Assembly: GCF_009746565.1 (NCBI RefSeq)
Contig: NZ_WRPN01000006.1
Span: 1-64,000 of the forward strand
DNA: 64,000 nt
Origin: Mariniflexile maritimum
GTDB taxonomy: Bacteria; Bacteroidota; Bacteroidia; Flavobacteriales; Flavobacteriaceae
Direction of reading: 5' to 3'
Both the position numbers and the translations under genes were made by a program. Positions 51,988 through 62,016 of the stretch are shown here, piece after piece. The first letter of the stretch is position 1; every line of letters starts with the position of its first letter. The notes under the pieces were generated by a model. The model did not search any database. It was not told the DNA's origin and worked only from the letters and a program-made list of their open reading frames with translations.

Positions 51988-53406
51988 ATGAAGAACCAGC
52001 TAAACCATATTAAAATTTTTGCAGTTATGGCATTTGTTGCTGCACAAATAGTGTCTTGTAAAGAAACTAAAAAAGAACAAGTTGAACCAGAAATAACTGG
52101 GATGCAAAAATTAGAAGTGTCTGAAAACGGACATTATTTTCAAACCGAAGATGGTAAACCATTTTTTTGGTTAGGCGATACAGGTTGGTTAACATTCAAA
52201 AAATTAAACAGAGACGAGATTAAAAAATACTTTGCCGATAGAAAAGATAAAGGATACAATGTTATTCAAATAATGACCATGCATTCTGAAGAAATGGCTA
52301 ATGTTTATGGTGATTCGGCAGTTGTAAATAAAGATGTGTCAAAACCATTAATTACTGAAGGTAATAATTTTGAAAATCCAGATGCTTACGATTTTTGGGA
52401 CCATGTAGATTATGCTTTAGATGTTGCCGAAGAAAACAATTTGTACATAGGCCTAGTGCCCATTTGGGGAACGTCGGTTAAAGGCGGGAAAGTAAATTTA
52501 GAGCAAGCAAAGGCGTACGCCACTTTTTTAGGGGACAGGTTTAAAAACAGAAAAAACATTATTTGGCTGAATGGTGGTGATACGCCTGGTGAACAAAACA
52601 AGGAAATTTGGAACGCTATCGGCAACATTTTACATGCTAAAAATCCAGATTGGTTAATCACCTTTCATCCGTTTGGGCGCACCGATTCTTCCGATAATTA
52701 TCACCATGAAAACTGGTTGGATTTCAATATGTTCCAATCTGGCCACCGCCGTTACGACCAAGAAACGGAAGGCAGAATGTTTGCCCAGGATAATTATAAA
52801 TTCATAAAAACAGATTTCAACCTTAAACCAACCAAACCAACTTTAGATGGCGAACCTTCGTACGAAGGCATTCCACAAGGCTTACACGACACCTTGCAAC
52901 CACTTTGGAACGATAACGATGTGCGCCGTTACGCCTATTGGTCGGTTTTTGCAGGTGGTGCTGGCTTCACCTATGGGCATAATGCTGTGATGCAGATGTT
53001 TAGCCCTGGCGATAATCCCGCTTACGGGAATAAAAAGCCTTGGGTTGAAGCTATTAATGATCCAGGAGCAAATCAAATGCAATATGTTAAAGATTTGATT
53101 TTGAAATTTGATTATTTCAATCGTATTCCCGATGAAAGTTTGGTGGCCAATCAAGGTGAAAAGTACGATTATCAAGCTGCAACCAGAGGAGACGATTATG
53201 CCTTGATTTACACTTACAACGGTCGGACTATTTCTGTAAACATGGGAAAAATTAAAGGTAAAGAAGTAGAGGCAGCATGGTACAACCCAAGAAACGGAAA
53301 AACTACCAAAATAGGAACTTTTAAAAACGAAGGCACACAAGATTTTAAACCTTCAGGAGCACAAGTTGATGGAAACGATTGGGTACTTATGCTAACGTCT
53401 AAATAA
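51988..53406 (+). CDS. GH140 family apiosidase-like lipoprotein
   Basis: A 472-residue lipoprotein (QIVSC, C24). The TIM barrel is of the DUF4038/GH140 type, starting 'GHYFQTEDGKPFFWLGDTGWLTF'. The likely acid/base aspartate is in NGGDTPG (D198) and the nucleophile in DGEPSYE (E289), matching the two residues known for the characterised member BT1012 (Asp187, Glu284 by memory). GH140 cleaves apiose-linked bonds at the base of rhamnogalacturonan II side chains. A C-terminal beta domain (about 385-472) follows. Because apiose is restricted to few polysaccharides, this gene is the most informative clue to the substrate of the locus. Confidence 0.85.
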   Translation: MKNQLNHIKIFAVMAFVAAQIVSCKETKKEQVEPEITGMQKLEVSENGHYFQTEDGKPFFWLGDTGWLTFKKLNRDEIKKYFADRKDKGYNVIQIMTMHSEEMANVYGDSAVVNKDVSKPLITEGNNFENPDAYDFWDHVDYALDVAEENNLYIGLVPIWGTSVKGGKVNLEQAKAYATFLGDRFKNRKNIIWLNGGDTPGEQNKEIWNAIGNILHAKNPDWLITFHPFGRTDSSDNYHHENWLDFNMFQSGHRRYDQETEGRMFAQDNYKFIKTDFNLKPTKPTLDGEPSYEGIPQGLHDTLQPLWNDNDVRRYAYWSVFAGGAGFTYGHNAVMQMFSPGDNPAYGNKKPWVEAINDPGANQMQYVKDLILKFDYFNRIPDESLVANQGEKYDYQAATRGDDYALIYTYNGRTISVNMGKIKGKEVEAAWYNPRNGKTTKIGTFKNEGTQDFKPSGAQVDGNDWVLMLTSK

Positions 53407-53419
53407 AGGATAATCGACC

Positions 53420-54997
53420 ATGAAAAGGATATATTTAATTTTATGTATAAGTGTTTTAACATCCTTTGTTTCTGTGATTTCGGCAACAAATGGTTGGTTA
53501 AATATTTTAGAAGAAGGCGGAAACAACCATGGCGAATTGTGTACCGAAGCCATTCAAAAAGCGATTGATAAAGCTGAAAAGCAAGGTGGCGGTACTATAT
53601 ATTTCCCTGCTGGGGAATACCTAACAGGCGCGCTAAAATTGAAAAATAATATTACCATTCATTTGGATGCTGGTGCGATGTTGCGTTTTTCAACAAACTT
53701 CGACCATTATTTACCTTTTGTGCAATTGCGTTGGGAAGGCACGGTTATGCAAAGTTTCTCGCCCTTGTTGTATGCCAAGGATGTTGAAAATGTAACCATA
53801 ACAGGTCGTGGCACCATCGACGGACAAGGAGAGGCTTGGTGGAAGGAAATTTGGCGTATTGAGTCTTCCAAGGAAAAATTGGAACTTACCAAGTACCAAA
53901 AAATGACCCAGGAAGCCAACAAAGATTTAAAAACCGAACCTTATTACGAAAGAACCAGAAGCTATTTGTTCCATCGGCCGCCATTATTCCAAGCCTTCAA
54001 CTGTAAAAATGTGCGCATTGAAGGTGTAACCATTCAAAATTCACCGTTTTGGACCATCAACCCAGCGTTTTGTGATAATGTTACGGTTGATGGCGTAACT
54101 ATTTTCAATCCGTATTCGCCCAATACCGATGGTATCAATCCAACGTCCTGCAAAAATGTACATATTTCAAATTGCCATATTAGTGTGGGCGACGACTGTA
54201 TTACCATTAAATCGGGTCGTGATGCCGATGGCAGGAAATGGGCAACACCCACTGAAAACGTAACCATAACAAATTGCACCATGTTAAACGGTCATGGTGG
54301 CGTGGTTATTGGTAGTGAAATGTCAGGCAGCATTAAAAAAATAACCATTGCCAATTGTGTGTTTGATGGCACCGATAGAGGTATCCGTTTGAAAGCGGCA
54401 CGTGGTAGGGGTGGTGTTGTTGAAGACATTCGCGTTTCCAATATCGTGATGAACAATATCAAGGAAGAAGCCTTCATGTTCAATTTATTCTACGATAAAA
54501 ACACCGTTGAAGAACCCGTAACCGAGCGTACACCAATTTTCAGGAATATTCATATCAGTAACGTAACGGCAACCAATGTGAATACAGCCTGTCGCATCAT
54601 CGGAATTCCAGAAATGCCCATTCATAACCTAACGTTTTCAAACATTAATATTGAGGCGAAACAAGGTTTTTCAATCGACACGGCTACCGATATCGAGCTT
54701 CATAATGTAAAGGTAAACGCAGAAATGGGAGCAGCATTTAAAGTTTTGAATTCTAAAAACATCATTTTAGAAAATGTTTCAACTGCAAAACCAATAAAAG
54801 ATACGCCTGTTATAAAATTGGATAATGCATCAAACATCATGATAAATAACAATTTTCAAATGTATCCAACCGATGTGTTTTTAGAAGCGAATGGTGCAGG
54901 AACAAAATCTATTTTCTTGAAAAACAATGTATTTGAGCATGTAAAAACGATTGTTAAAAAAGGAAAGGATTTACATTCAGAAATCAAAACAAATTAA
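53420..54997 (+). CDS. GH28 family polygalacturonase or galacturonidase
   Basis: A 525-residue exported beta-helix enzyme with a signal peptide ending in ISAT. All GH28 catalytic and binding motifs are present: NTDG (D237), GDDC (D258, D259), GHGG (H292) and RLK (R323, K325; usually RIK). GH28 enzymes hydrolyse alpha-1,4-galacturonosyl links; some are exo-acting or specific for rhamnogalacturonan. The length above 450 residues and the extended N-terminal insertion of about 45 residues at 140-185 point to an exo-type or oligosaccharide-specific enzyme, but this is uncertain. It follows GH140 after 13 bp. Confidence 0.94.
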   Translation: MKRIYLILCISVLTSFVSVISATNGWLNILEEGGNNHGELCTEAIQKAIDKAEKQGGGTIYFPAGEYLTGALKLKNNITIHLDAGAMLRFSTNFDHYLPFVQLRWEGTVMQSFSPLLYAKDVENVTITGRGTIDGQGEAWWKEIWRIESSKEKLELTKYQKMTQEANKDLKTEPYYERTRSYLFHRPPLFQAFNCKNVRIEGVTIQNSPFWTINPAFCDNVTVDGVTIFNPYSPNTDGINPTSCKNVHISNCHISVGDDCITIKSGRDADGRKWATPTENVTITNCTMLNGHGGVVIGSEMSGSIKKITIANCVFDGTDRGIRLKAARGRGGVVEDIRVSNIVMNNIKEEAFMFNLFYDKNTVEEPVTERTPIFRNIHISNVTATNVNTACRIIGIPEMPIHNLTFSNINIEAKQGFSIDTATDIELHNVKVNAEMGAAFKVLNSKNIILENVSTAKPIKDTPVIKLDNASNIMINNNFQMYPTDVFLEANGAGTKSIFLKNNVFEHVKTIVKKGKDLHSEIKTN

Positions 54998-55004
54998 AAA
55001 AAGC

Positions 55005-55925
55005 ATGAAAAAACTGTTATTGCTTATGCTATTGCCTACCTTGTTTAACTGTGCGCCTAAAAAAGACCTGTATATTTTTACGTCTTTTAGAGAGCCCGCC
55101 ACCGAAGGTTTGTATTTAGCATACAGTGAAGATGGTTACCATTGGGAAGATTTAAAAGGGCCGTATTTAAAGCCTGAAACTGGTGCCAGCAATATGATGC
55201 GCGATCCATCCATTACCAGAGGAAAAGATGGCACCTATCACATGGTTTGGACTACCGATTGGAAGGGCGGCAACGGTTTTGGTTATGCGTCATCAAAAGA
55301 TTTAATAAACTGGAGCGAGCAACAATACATTCCCGTTATGGCACATGAACCTTCTGTGGTAAATGTTTGGGCACCCGAAATTTTTTATGATGACATTGCA
55401 GACCGATACATTATTATTTGGGCTTCAACCATCCCGTTTCGATTTGAAAAAGGCATTGAGGATGAAGATAATAACCATAGGATGTATTATGTAACAACGA
55501 AGGATTTTAAAACTTTTTCAGAAACGAAATTGTTTTTAGACCCTGGTTTTAGTGTGATAGATTGCGTGATTGTAAAGCGTGCAAAAGATGATTATGTGTT
55601 AATTATAAAAGACAATACACGACCCATGCGAAACCTAAAAGTTGGCTTCGGAACATCGCCTTTAGGGCCTTTTAATAACATTTCAGAACCCTACACAGGA
55701 TTCAAATCGGAAGGGCCAACCGTATTAAAAATAGATGGTAAATGGTTGATTTACTATGATAATTATGGCGATATGAACTATAAAGCAGTAAGAACATCCG
55801 ATTTTAAAACCTTTGAAGATGTGTCCCCTGAAATAAAACTTCCAGAAGGTCATAAACATGGCACGATTGGTACCATTTCAAAAAAGGTTTTAAAAAATTT
55901 AATTGAAAAAAGTAAAGAAAAGTAA
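55005..55925 (+). CDS. GH43 family glycosidase, lipoprotein
   Basis: A 306-residue lipoprotein-like protein (TLFNC, C16; asparagine before the cysteine is atypical). The start at 55005 is preferred to an upstream ATG at 54951, which overlaps the GH28 gene and would add 18 basic residues before the signal. The five-bladed propeller has the GH43 triad: the base aspartate in RDPS (D67), the modulator in VIDCV (D186) and the acid glutamate in KSEGPTV (E236). GH43 members most often remove alpha-L-arabinofuranose, beta-xylose or beta-galactose. The next gene starts within the stop codon (one-base overlap), so translation is coupled. Confidence 0.9.
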   Translation: MKKLLLLMLLPTLFNCAPKKDLYIFTSFREPATEGLYLAYSEDGYHWEDLKGPYLKPETGASNMMRDPSITRGKDGTYHMVWTTDWKGGNGFGYASSKDLINWSEQQYIPVMAHEPSVVNVWAPEIFYDDIADRYIIIWASTIPFRFEKGIEDEDNNHRMYYVTTKDFKTFSETKLFLDPGFSVIDCVIVKRAKDDYVLIIKDNTRPMRNLKVGFGTSPLGPFNNISEPYTGFKSEGPTVLKIDGKWLIYYDNYGDMNYKAVRTSDFKTFEDVSPEIKLPEGHKHGTIGTISKKVLKNLIEKSKEK

Positions 55926-57790
55926 TGAAACAATTTCAATATATAAAACAGCATGTCGTATTGGTGGCAATAATGATGATTTTTTCATTTATTGCCGTTT
56001 CTGCGCAACAAGACACCATAAAGTATGTTGGTAAAACACTATCAAATATCGATTACCACCATGGGCAATTAAGTCCAGCGGTTGGTGTGCATGCCACTCA
56101 AATTATGCGCGCAAGCCGGGAGCATCCTGAAAAAGCCGATGGTTTTGGTTGGACCTATAATCACGCACCCAACATTGCCTATTGGAATGATACCTTTTTC
56201 GTGCAATATTTAAGCGATCCTGTTGGCGAGCATATTCCACCAAGTCAGTCGTTTTTACAAACCTCAAAGGACGGAAAAACATGGAGCTTTCCGCAGGTGG
56301 TTTTCCCCATGTACAACATTCCGGATGGATATGTTAAGGAAGGGGTTGATGCCGTTGCTAAAAACTTAAAAGCGGTGATGCACCAACGGATGGGCTTTTT
56401 TACATCTTCGGACAATCGGTTTTTCACATTGGCTTATTACGGCATTGTGATGAAACCGCACGACGACCCCAATGATGGTAAAGGTATCGGTCGCGTAATT
56501 CGTGAAATTTATAAAGACGGTAGTTTAGGACCTATTTATTTTATTCGCCATAATAAATCCTGGGACACTTCAAAATCGGCCTACCCGTTTTATACCAAAA
56601 GTAAGGACAAAGGTTTTAAAAAAGCCTGCGAAGAATTATTGGCAACACCATTAATGATGCAACAATGGGTTGAAGAAGCCGATAGGGACGACCCATTGAT
56701 TCCGCTTCAAAAAGAATATAAAGCCTTTAGTTTTTATCATATTCCAGACGGGCGTGTGGTTGGCTTATGGAAGCACGCCTTAACGTCCATGAGTACCGAT
56801 AATGGAAAAACATGGCAATACGATGCTGTAAGGGCACCAGGTTTTGTAAATAGCAATGCCAAAATTTGGGGACAAAAAACATCGGATAACAAATACGCCA
56901 CGGTTTACAATCCGTCCGAATTCCGTTGGCCATTGGCAGTTTCCACCAGTAAAGATGGTTTAAATTATACCGATTTGCTATTGGTGCATGGTGAAATTTC
57001 GCGCCTACGTTATGGTGGTGCGTATAAATCGCACGGGCCACAATATGTGCGCGGTATTGTTGAAGGCAATGGCACACCGCCAGATGGAAATATGTGGCTC
57101 ACGTATAGTATGAACAAGGAAGATATTTGGGTGGCTTCAGTACCTGTTCCCATTACTTCGGAAGTTTTGGTAGATGTAAACGATGTGTTCAATAGCCTTC
57201 CAAATGGCGACGAATTAAAACTTTGGAATACCTACGATCTATCATGGGGCGCCGCAAAAATAGAAACTAAAAATGCTGAAAAGCAGCTAACGCTACGCGA
57301 CCAAGATCCGTTTGATTATCCGCGTGTGGAACGCGTCATCCCGTTTGCAGAAAAAATGGAAGCTACTTTTACGGTTGTGCCAGAGCAAAACAACCATGGC
57401 CTGCTGCAAGTGGAATTTTTGAACAGACAAGGCATGCCAGCCATTCAATGTATGTTTGATTCGGATGGAATTTTAAAGCATAAGGCAGGCTACCGTTTAA
57501 GAAATATTACATCTTATGAAGCGGGGAAAGCATATACCATCAAAGTGTCTTTAGAGGCGTCGTTGCGTTCCTATACGGTTTCCGTTAATGGAAGTGAACC
57601 AACGCGCGGTATCTTTTTCCAACCCGTAGATGGTATTTCGCGTATCATGTTCCGCACAGGTGGGCAACGGTATTACCCAAATCCGGACACCCCTGTTGAT
57701 ACCCCCGATTATGATGATGTGCCTTTTACGGGAGCAAGTATTCCCGAGGCTGTTTTCAATATAAAATCATTAATTACCAAAAAGTTATAG
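55925..57790 (+). CDS. Exported sialidase-like beta-propeller protein with Asp-box repeats
   Basis: A 621-residue exported protein (signal ends AVSAQ). The N-terminal two-thirds has Asp-box motifs of bacterial sialidases, S-x-D-x-G-x-T-W: SKDGKTW near residue 118 and STDNGKTW near 290, with a degenerate third copy (STSKDGLNY). This indicates a six-bladed propeller of the GH33 kind. A C-terminal beta-sandwich (about 440-621) resembles a concanavalin-like lectin. The usual sialidase arginine triad is not obvious. In a rhamnogalacturonan II setting, hydrolysis of a Kdo- or Dha-type ulosonic acid is a reasonable idea, because GH33 accepts other ulosonic acids, but it is unproven. Confidence 0.75.
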   Translation: MKQFQYIKQHVVLVAIMMIFSFIAVSAQQDTIKYVGKTLSNIDYHHGQLSPAVGVHATQIMRASREHPEKADGFGWTYNHAPNIAYWNDTFFVQYLSDPVGEHIPPSQSFLQTSKDGKTWSFPQVVFPMYNIPDGYVKEGVDAVAKNLKAVMHQRMGFFTSSDNRFFTLAYYGIVMKPHDDPNDGKGIGRVIREIYKDGSLGPIYFIRHNKSWDTSKSAYPFYTKSKDKGFKKACEELLATPLMMQQWVEEADRDDPLIPLQKEYKAFSFYHIPDGRVVGLWKHALTSMSTDNGKTWQYDAVRAPGFVNSNAKIWGQKTSDNKYATVYNPSEFRWPLAVSTSKDGLNYTDLLLVHGEISRLRYGGAYKSHGPQYVRGIVEGNGTPPDGNMWLTYSMNKEDIWVASVPVPITSEVLVDVNDVFNSLPNGDELKLWNTYDLSWGAAKIETKNAEKQLTLRDQDPFDYPRVERVIPFAEKMEATFTVVPEQNNHGLLQVEFLNRQGMPAIQCMFDSDGILKHKAGYRLRNITSYEAGKAYTIKVSLEASLRSYTVSVNGSEPTRGIFFQPVDGISRIMFRTGGQRYYPNPDTPVDTPDYDDVPFTGASIPEAVFNIKSLITKKL

Positions 57791-57791
57791 C

Positions 57792-60575
57792 TTGAATTTT
57801 TTAAGATCCATCCTGTTTTTTATTGGCGTTTCATTGGTAATCACAATGAATGGGCAAACCGCTGTAACGCATTTAACCTGCGATATGGCTGTAAATCCGT
57901 TGGCGGTTATTAAGGAACAGCCCAAGTTAGGTTGGCAGCTTGAATCTAAAAATTTTGATGTTTCACAAAAAGCATATCAAATTTTGGTGGCTTCTTCCGA
58001 GGAAAAACTACAAAACAATGAAGCTGATGTTTGGGATAGCGGTAAAGTGAAATCAAACGAAAGTCAGTTAGTTTTATACAAAGGAAAGTTTTTGGAAAGC
58101 GAGTCAAAATACTTCTGGAAAGTAAAAATCTGGACACATACAAACGAAGCATCCCATTGGAGTGATGTAGCTTCGTTTAGATTGGCACCCGAAACATCCA
58201 GCTTAAATTCTACTTGGATTGGTGCCATTACCAAGGCTAACAGCCATTTGCCGGAAGGCAGAAATTACCATACGGCAACCTTCAAAAAAGCAAAAAAAGA
58301 TTCCATTATCAACGCATCGCATCCGTTGTCTCGCCGAAGTATCATGCTTCGCAAACCGTTTTCAGTTTCAAAAAAAATCAAAGATGCGGTGGTTTATATT
58401 TCGGGATTGGGGCATTATGAATTGACTATCAACGGAAAAAAAATTGGCAACAGTGAATTTGCACCATTATGGACAGATTATGATAAATCCGTTCATTTCA
58501 ATACTTATGAACTGAGTTCGGCAGATTTACAACAAGGGGAAAACCTTATTGGCGTGGTTTTGGGAAATGGCATGTACAATGTATTGGCAGAACGCTATTC
58601 CAAGTTTTTCGTCAGTTTTGGGCCACCAACGCTCTTTTTTAAAATGAAGGTAAGGTATGAAGATGGTTCTGAAACGAGTGTAAATTCCGATGAAACCTGG
58701 AAATATTCCGAAAGTCCCATTACCTACAATAGCATGTTTGGTGGTGAAGATTATGACGCCAATTTAGAACAAATAGGTTGGAATACTTCAAATTTTGATG
58801 CTTCGCATTGGAAACCTGTTGTGCTTCAAGAAGCGCCAAAGGGTGCATTGAAGGCACAAACTGCGCCGCCCGTAAGCATTCAAAAGCAATATGGAGTCAA
58901 AGAAGTCCATGAGGTTTCACCAAACACTTACGTTTTCAATATGGCACAAAACCTGTCGGGGTTTCCAACGCTAAAAGTGAAAGGAAAAAAAGGTCAAACC
59001 GTTACATTGTGGGTTGGCGAAGGTTTGAACAACGATGGCAGCATTAACCAAGGCCGTTCCGGAAAGCCATACTATTTTCAATACACTTTAAAAGGTGAAG
59101 GTGTAGAAACTTGGCAACCTAAATTTTCATATTATGGCTATCAATACATTCAAATAGATAGCATCTATTATAAAGAAGAAAAGGATAGCAAATTCCCAAC
59201 GGTTTTGGAGCTCACTTCTAACTTTATTTATAATTCAGCAGGGGAAGCGGGTACTTTTGAATGTTCCAACGATATTTTCAATAAAGCGCACGAGCTTATC
59301 AATAATGCCATAAAAAGCAATTTTCAAGCGGTGTTGACGGATTGCCCGCATCGTGAAAAATTAGGCTGGTTGGAAGAGGCACACCTAAATGGCCCGGGAT
59401 TGATGTATAATTATAACATGCAAAACTACATTCTAAGTATCATGCAAAATATGGCCGATGCGCAACGGGAAAACGGCTTGATTCCAAACATTGCGCCCGA
59501 ATATGTGGTGTTTGGGGGCGATTTTACCGATTCGCCGGAATGGGGCGTTACAGGCGTTATTCTGCCTTGGATGTATTACGACTATTATGGCGATGATGGT
59601 TTGATAAAAGATTATTATCCAGTTATGAAAAGGTATATTGATTACTTAACTTCTAAATCTGAAGATTATATCCTTGATTATGGGTTGGGCGATTGGTACG
59701 ACTATGGCGAGCATGCTGCGGGGTATTCAAAAAATAGTCCTATTGCCCTTTCTGCAACAAGTCATTATTACTACGCAGCACATTTGTTTGCCAAAGCGGC
59801 AAAGCATCTAAATAAAACGGAGGATATTTCAACTTACGAAACCTTGGCTTTCAACATTAAAACAGCTTTCAATCAAAAGTTTTTCAATAAGGAAACCAAG
59901 CAATACGGCACGGGAAGCCAATTTAGCAATGCAGTTTCTGTGTTTATGGATATTGTTGAACCGCAATATAAAGAAGCGGTAATGGCCCATTTATTGGCCG
60001 ACATAAAAAACAGGGGTTACCGCTTGACAACAGGCGATGTAGGAAACCGTTATCTATTTCAAGCGTTGGCGAGAAATAATGAAAACGACACCATGTATAA
60101 AATGAACGACCATTACGATACACCGGGTTACGGATTTCAAATTAAATTTGGATTAACCACCTTAACCGAGCAATGGGACCCCAGAAAAGGAAATTCATGG
60201 AACCATTTTATGATGGGACAAATTGAGGAATGGTTTTACAGAAGTTTGGCGGGCATTGTTCCCGATGAAGCAAATCCGGGGTTTAAGCACTTCTTCATTC
60301 AACCGGAAATTGTGGGCGATATGACCTTTGTAAAGGCAAGCTACAAATCGGTGTATGGGTTAATAGTTTCAGGGTGGGAAAAGAAAGGGGACGTTTTAAT
60401 TTTAAAAATTGAAATTCCGGCAAACACTTCTGCCACAATCAAATTGCCGGCACCAAAAAATAATGCGATTACCATAAACGGAAACATCTTTAAAAAAGTT
60501 AAATTTAAGGAAGAAGATAAAATGCCATTTTTTACCTTGGGTTCGGGGGTTTATACCATAGAATCTAAATTATAA
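57792..60575 (+). CDS. GH78 family alpha-L-rhamnosidase, exported
   Basis: A 927-residue exported rhamnosidase. The order of parts is FN3-like N-terminal domain, two beta-sandwich domains, (alpha/alpha)6 barrel and C-terminal beta domain. The catalytic block is DCPHREKLGW (D517 to W526; E522 a likely acid) and the base glutamate is in LTEQWDP. The start codon is TTG at 57792, one base after the upstream stop: the first in-frame ATG would remove the signal peptide MNFLRSILFFIGVSLVITMNGQ, so TTG is favoured. It is a second, different GH78 type from the leaderless one at 19135. It should remove terminal rhamnose in the periplasm. Confidence 0.9.
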   Translation: MNFLRSILFFIGVSLVITMNGQTAVTHLTCDMAVNPLAVIKEQPKLGWQLESKNFDVSQKAYQILVASSEEKLQNNEADVWDSGKVKSNESQLVLYKGKFLESESKYFWKVKIWTHTNEASHWSDVASFRLAPETSSLNSTWIGAITKANSHLPEGRNYHTATFKKAKKDSIINASHPLSRRSIMLRKPFSVSKKIKDAVVYISGLGHYELTINGKKIGNSEFAPLWTDYDKSVHFNTYELSSADLQQGENLIGVVLGNGMYNVLAERYSKFFVSFGPPTLFFKMKVRYEDGSETSVNSDETWKYSESPITYNSMFGGEDYDANLEQIGWNTSNFDASHWKPVVLQEAPKGALKAQTAPPVSIQKQYGVKEVHEVSPNTYVFNMAQNLSGFPTLKVKGKKGQTVTLWVGEGLNNDGSINQGRSGKPYYFQYTLKGEGVETWQPKFSYYGYQYIQIDSIYYKEEKDSKFPTVLELTSNFIYNSAGEAGTFECSNDIFNKAHELINNAIKSNFQAVLTDCPHREKLGWLEEAHLNGPGLMYNYNMQNYILSIMQNMADAQRENGLIPNIAPEYVVFGGDFTDSPEWGVTGVILPWMYYDYYGDDGLIKDYYPVMKRYIDYLTSKSEDYILDYGLGDWYDYGEHAAGYSKNSPIALSATSHYYYAAHLFAKAAKHLNKTEDISTYETLAFNIKTAFNQKFFNKETKQYGTGSQFSNAVSVFMDIVEPQYKEAVMAHLLADIKNRGYRLTTGDVGNRYLFQALARNNENDTMYKMNDHYDTPGYGFQIKFGLTTLTEQWDPRKGNSWNHFMMGQIEEWFYRSLAGIVPDEANPGFKHFFIQPEIVGDMTFVKASYKSVYGLIVSGWEKKGDVLILKIEIPANTSATIKLPAPKNNAITINGNIFKKVKFKEEDKMPFFTLGSGVYTIESKL

Positions 60576-60594
60576 TGTTAACAAAACTGCATAC

Positions 60595-62016
60595 ATGACC
60601 ACTAAAAAATCCATTGTTGCTTTACTGCTTTTAATGTCGTTTGAAACGCTTTTATATGCCCAAACCTCCGACACCAATTATAGAGCGCCCGTTATTGAAA
60701 CCATCAAAAAGATTGAAGCCATTTTCAATATAAAAGTCGTTGATGATAGGGATTTATTAAAGGATAAGGAACTGGATTATGCCCATTGGCGCATTGAGCA
60801 GGGCAACTTGGAAGTGTCCTTGGCCAATGTTTTGGTGCCTTTTGGACTAACCTATTTTAAGCAACCCGATGGCTCCTACCAAATCAGGAAATTTGAGCAT
60901 CATAAAGTTTCAACGGATAAGGCAGCAACCAAATTGTCTTTTTTATCACATCTATACGCAGATAAAAACAGTTGGGAAGCCCGAAAAGCCGATTTAAAAG
61001 CCTGTATGATAAGCTCCTTGGGTTTGAGTAAGGCACCGGCAAGACCAAATTCAAAACCCATTTTAACAAAACAAAGGATTTACAAAGGTTATAGTATTGA
61101 AAATATAGGCTTGGAAATCCTACCGGGCGTTTACACAACAGGGTCTATTTATAAGCCTTATCCCTTAAAGGAAAAAGCGGCGGTTATCATCATGCCAAAT
61201 GGGCATTTTGGTGATGGACGCTATCGGGAGAGCGAACAAATACGAAGCGCCATGTTGGCCAAAATGGGCGCCATTGTTGTTAATTTCGATTTGTTCGCCT
61301 GGGGCGAATCCCAGCTACAATTTCCCGCAGAAACACATCGCCATAGCATCGCTTCTACGGTACAGGTGTTAAGCGGCATGCGCCTTCTGGATTATGTGTT
61401 GACCTTAAAATACGCCGATAAAAATCGTGTTGGCGTAACAGGCGGCTCGGGCGGCGGTTCGCACACCATGTTTCTGGCGGCATTGGATGATAGGGTTACG
61501 GTTTCTGTGCCCGTTGTCATGGTATCGTCCCATTTTTCGGGTGGTTGCCCTTGCGAAAGCGGTCGCGGCATCCATTTATGCGGCAACGGCACCAATAACG
61601 CTGAAATTGCTGCCATGGCCGCACCAAAACCACAATTGATCATTTCCGATGATAAGGATTGGACACTTGCTGTTCCGGAATTGGAGTTGCCTTTTATCCA
61701 AAGAACGTATGGGTTTTATGATAAAAAAGCGCTGTTGGCAAATGCCCATTTCGCAGAAGAAGGTCATGATTATGGCGCATCAAAACGCAAGGCCATGTAC
61801 CCATTCATGGCAAAATATTTAGGATTGGATTTGGATAAAGTGAAGAATGCAAAAGGCGAAATAGATGAATCTACATGTACCGTAGAGCCTTACGATAAGT
61901 TGTTCGTTTTTGGCAACAAAGGCGAAAAATTACCTGCAAATGCTTTAAAGAATATCGATAGATTATATGAATTATTTGGAGAAGAAAACCATAAAAAAGA
62001 TGAGGTTAAAAATTAA
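60595..62016 (+). CDS. Exported alpha/beta-hydrolase esterase with N-terminal STN-like domain
   Basis: A 473-residue exported protein (signal ends LLYAQ). The N-terminal part (about 32-98, KIEAIFNIKVVDDRDLL then NLEVSLANVLVPFGLTY) looks like a secretin/TonB short N-terminal (STN) domain. The main part is an alpha/beta hydrolase of the acetyl-xylan-esterase type: nucleophile in GGSGGG (S285), histidine in EEGHDYG (H391) and an acid in SDDKDW. A cysteine-rich loop (GGCPCESGRGIHLC) is a distinctive feature near the active site. It probably removes acetyl or methyl groups from a pectin; a pectin methylesterase of this fold is known in a gut Bacteroides rhamnogalacturonan II locus. Confidence 0.82.
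   Translation: MTTKKSIVALLLLMSFETLLYAQTSDTNYRAPVIETIKKIEAIFNIKVVDDRDLLKDKELDYAHWRIEQGNLEVSLANVLVPFGLTYFKQPDGSYQIRKFEHHKVSTDKAATKLSFLSHLYADKNSWEARKADLKACMISSLGLSKAPARPNSKPILTKQRIYKGYSIENIGLEILPGVYTTGSIYKPYPLKEKAAVIIMPNGHFGDGRYRESEQIRSAMLAKMGAIVVNFDLFAWGESQLQFPAETHRHSIASTVQVLSGMRLLDYVLTLKYADKNRVGVTGGSGGGSHTMFLAALDDRVTVSVPVVMVSSHFSGGCPCESGRGIHLCGNGTNNAEIAAMAAPKPQLIISDDKDWTLAVPELELPFIQRTYGFYDKKALLANAHFAEEGHDYGASKRKAMYPFMAKYLGLDLDKVKNAKGEIDESTCTVEPYDKLFVFGNKGEKLPANALKNIDRLYELFGEENHKKDEVKN

Noticed and set aside
52882-53340. A 152-codon open frame on the minus strand.
   Set aside because: It lies wholly inside the GH140 gene, is rich in Cys, His and Ile without any known motif, and is best explained as a shadow of a conserved gene.
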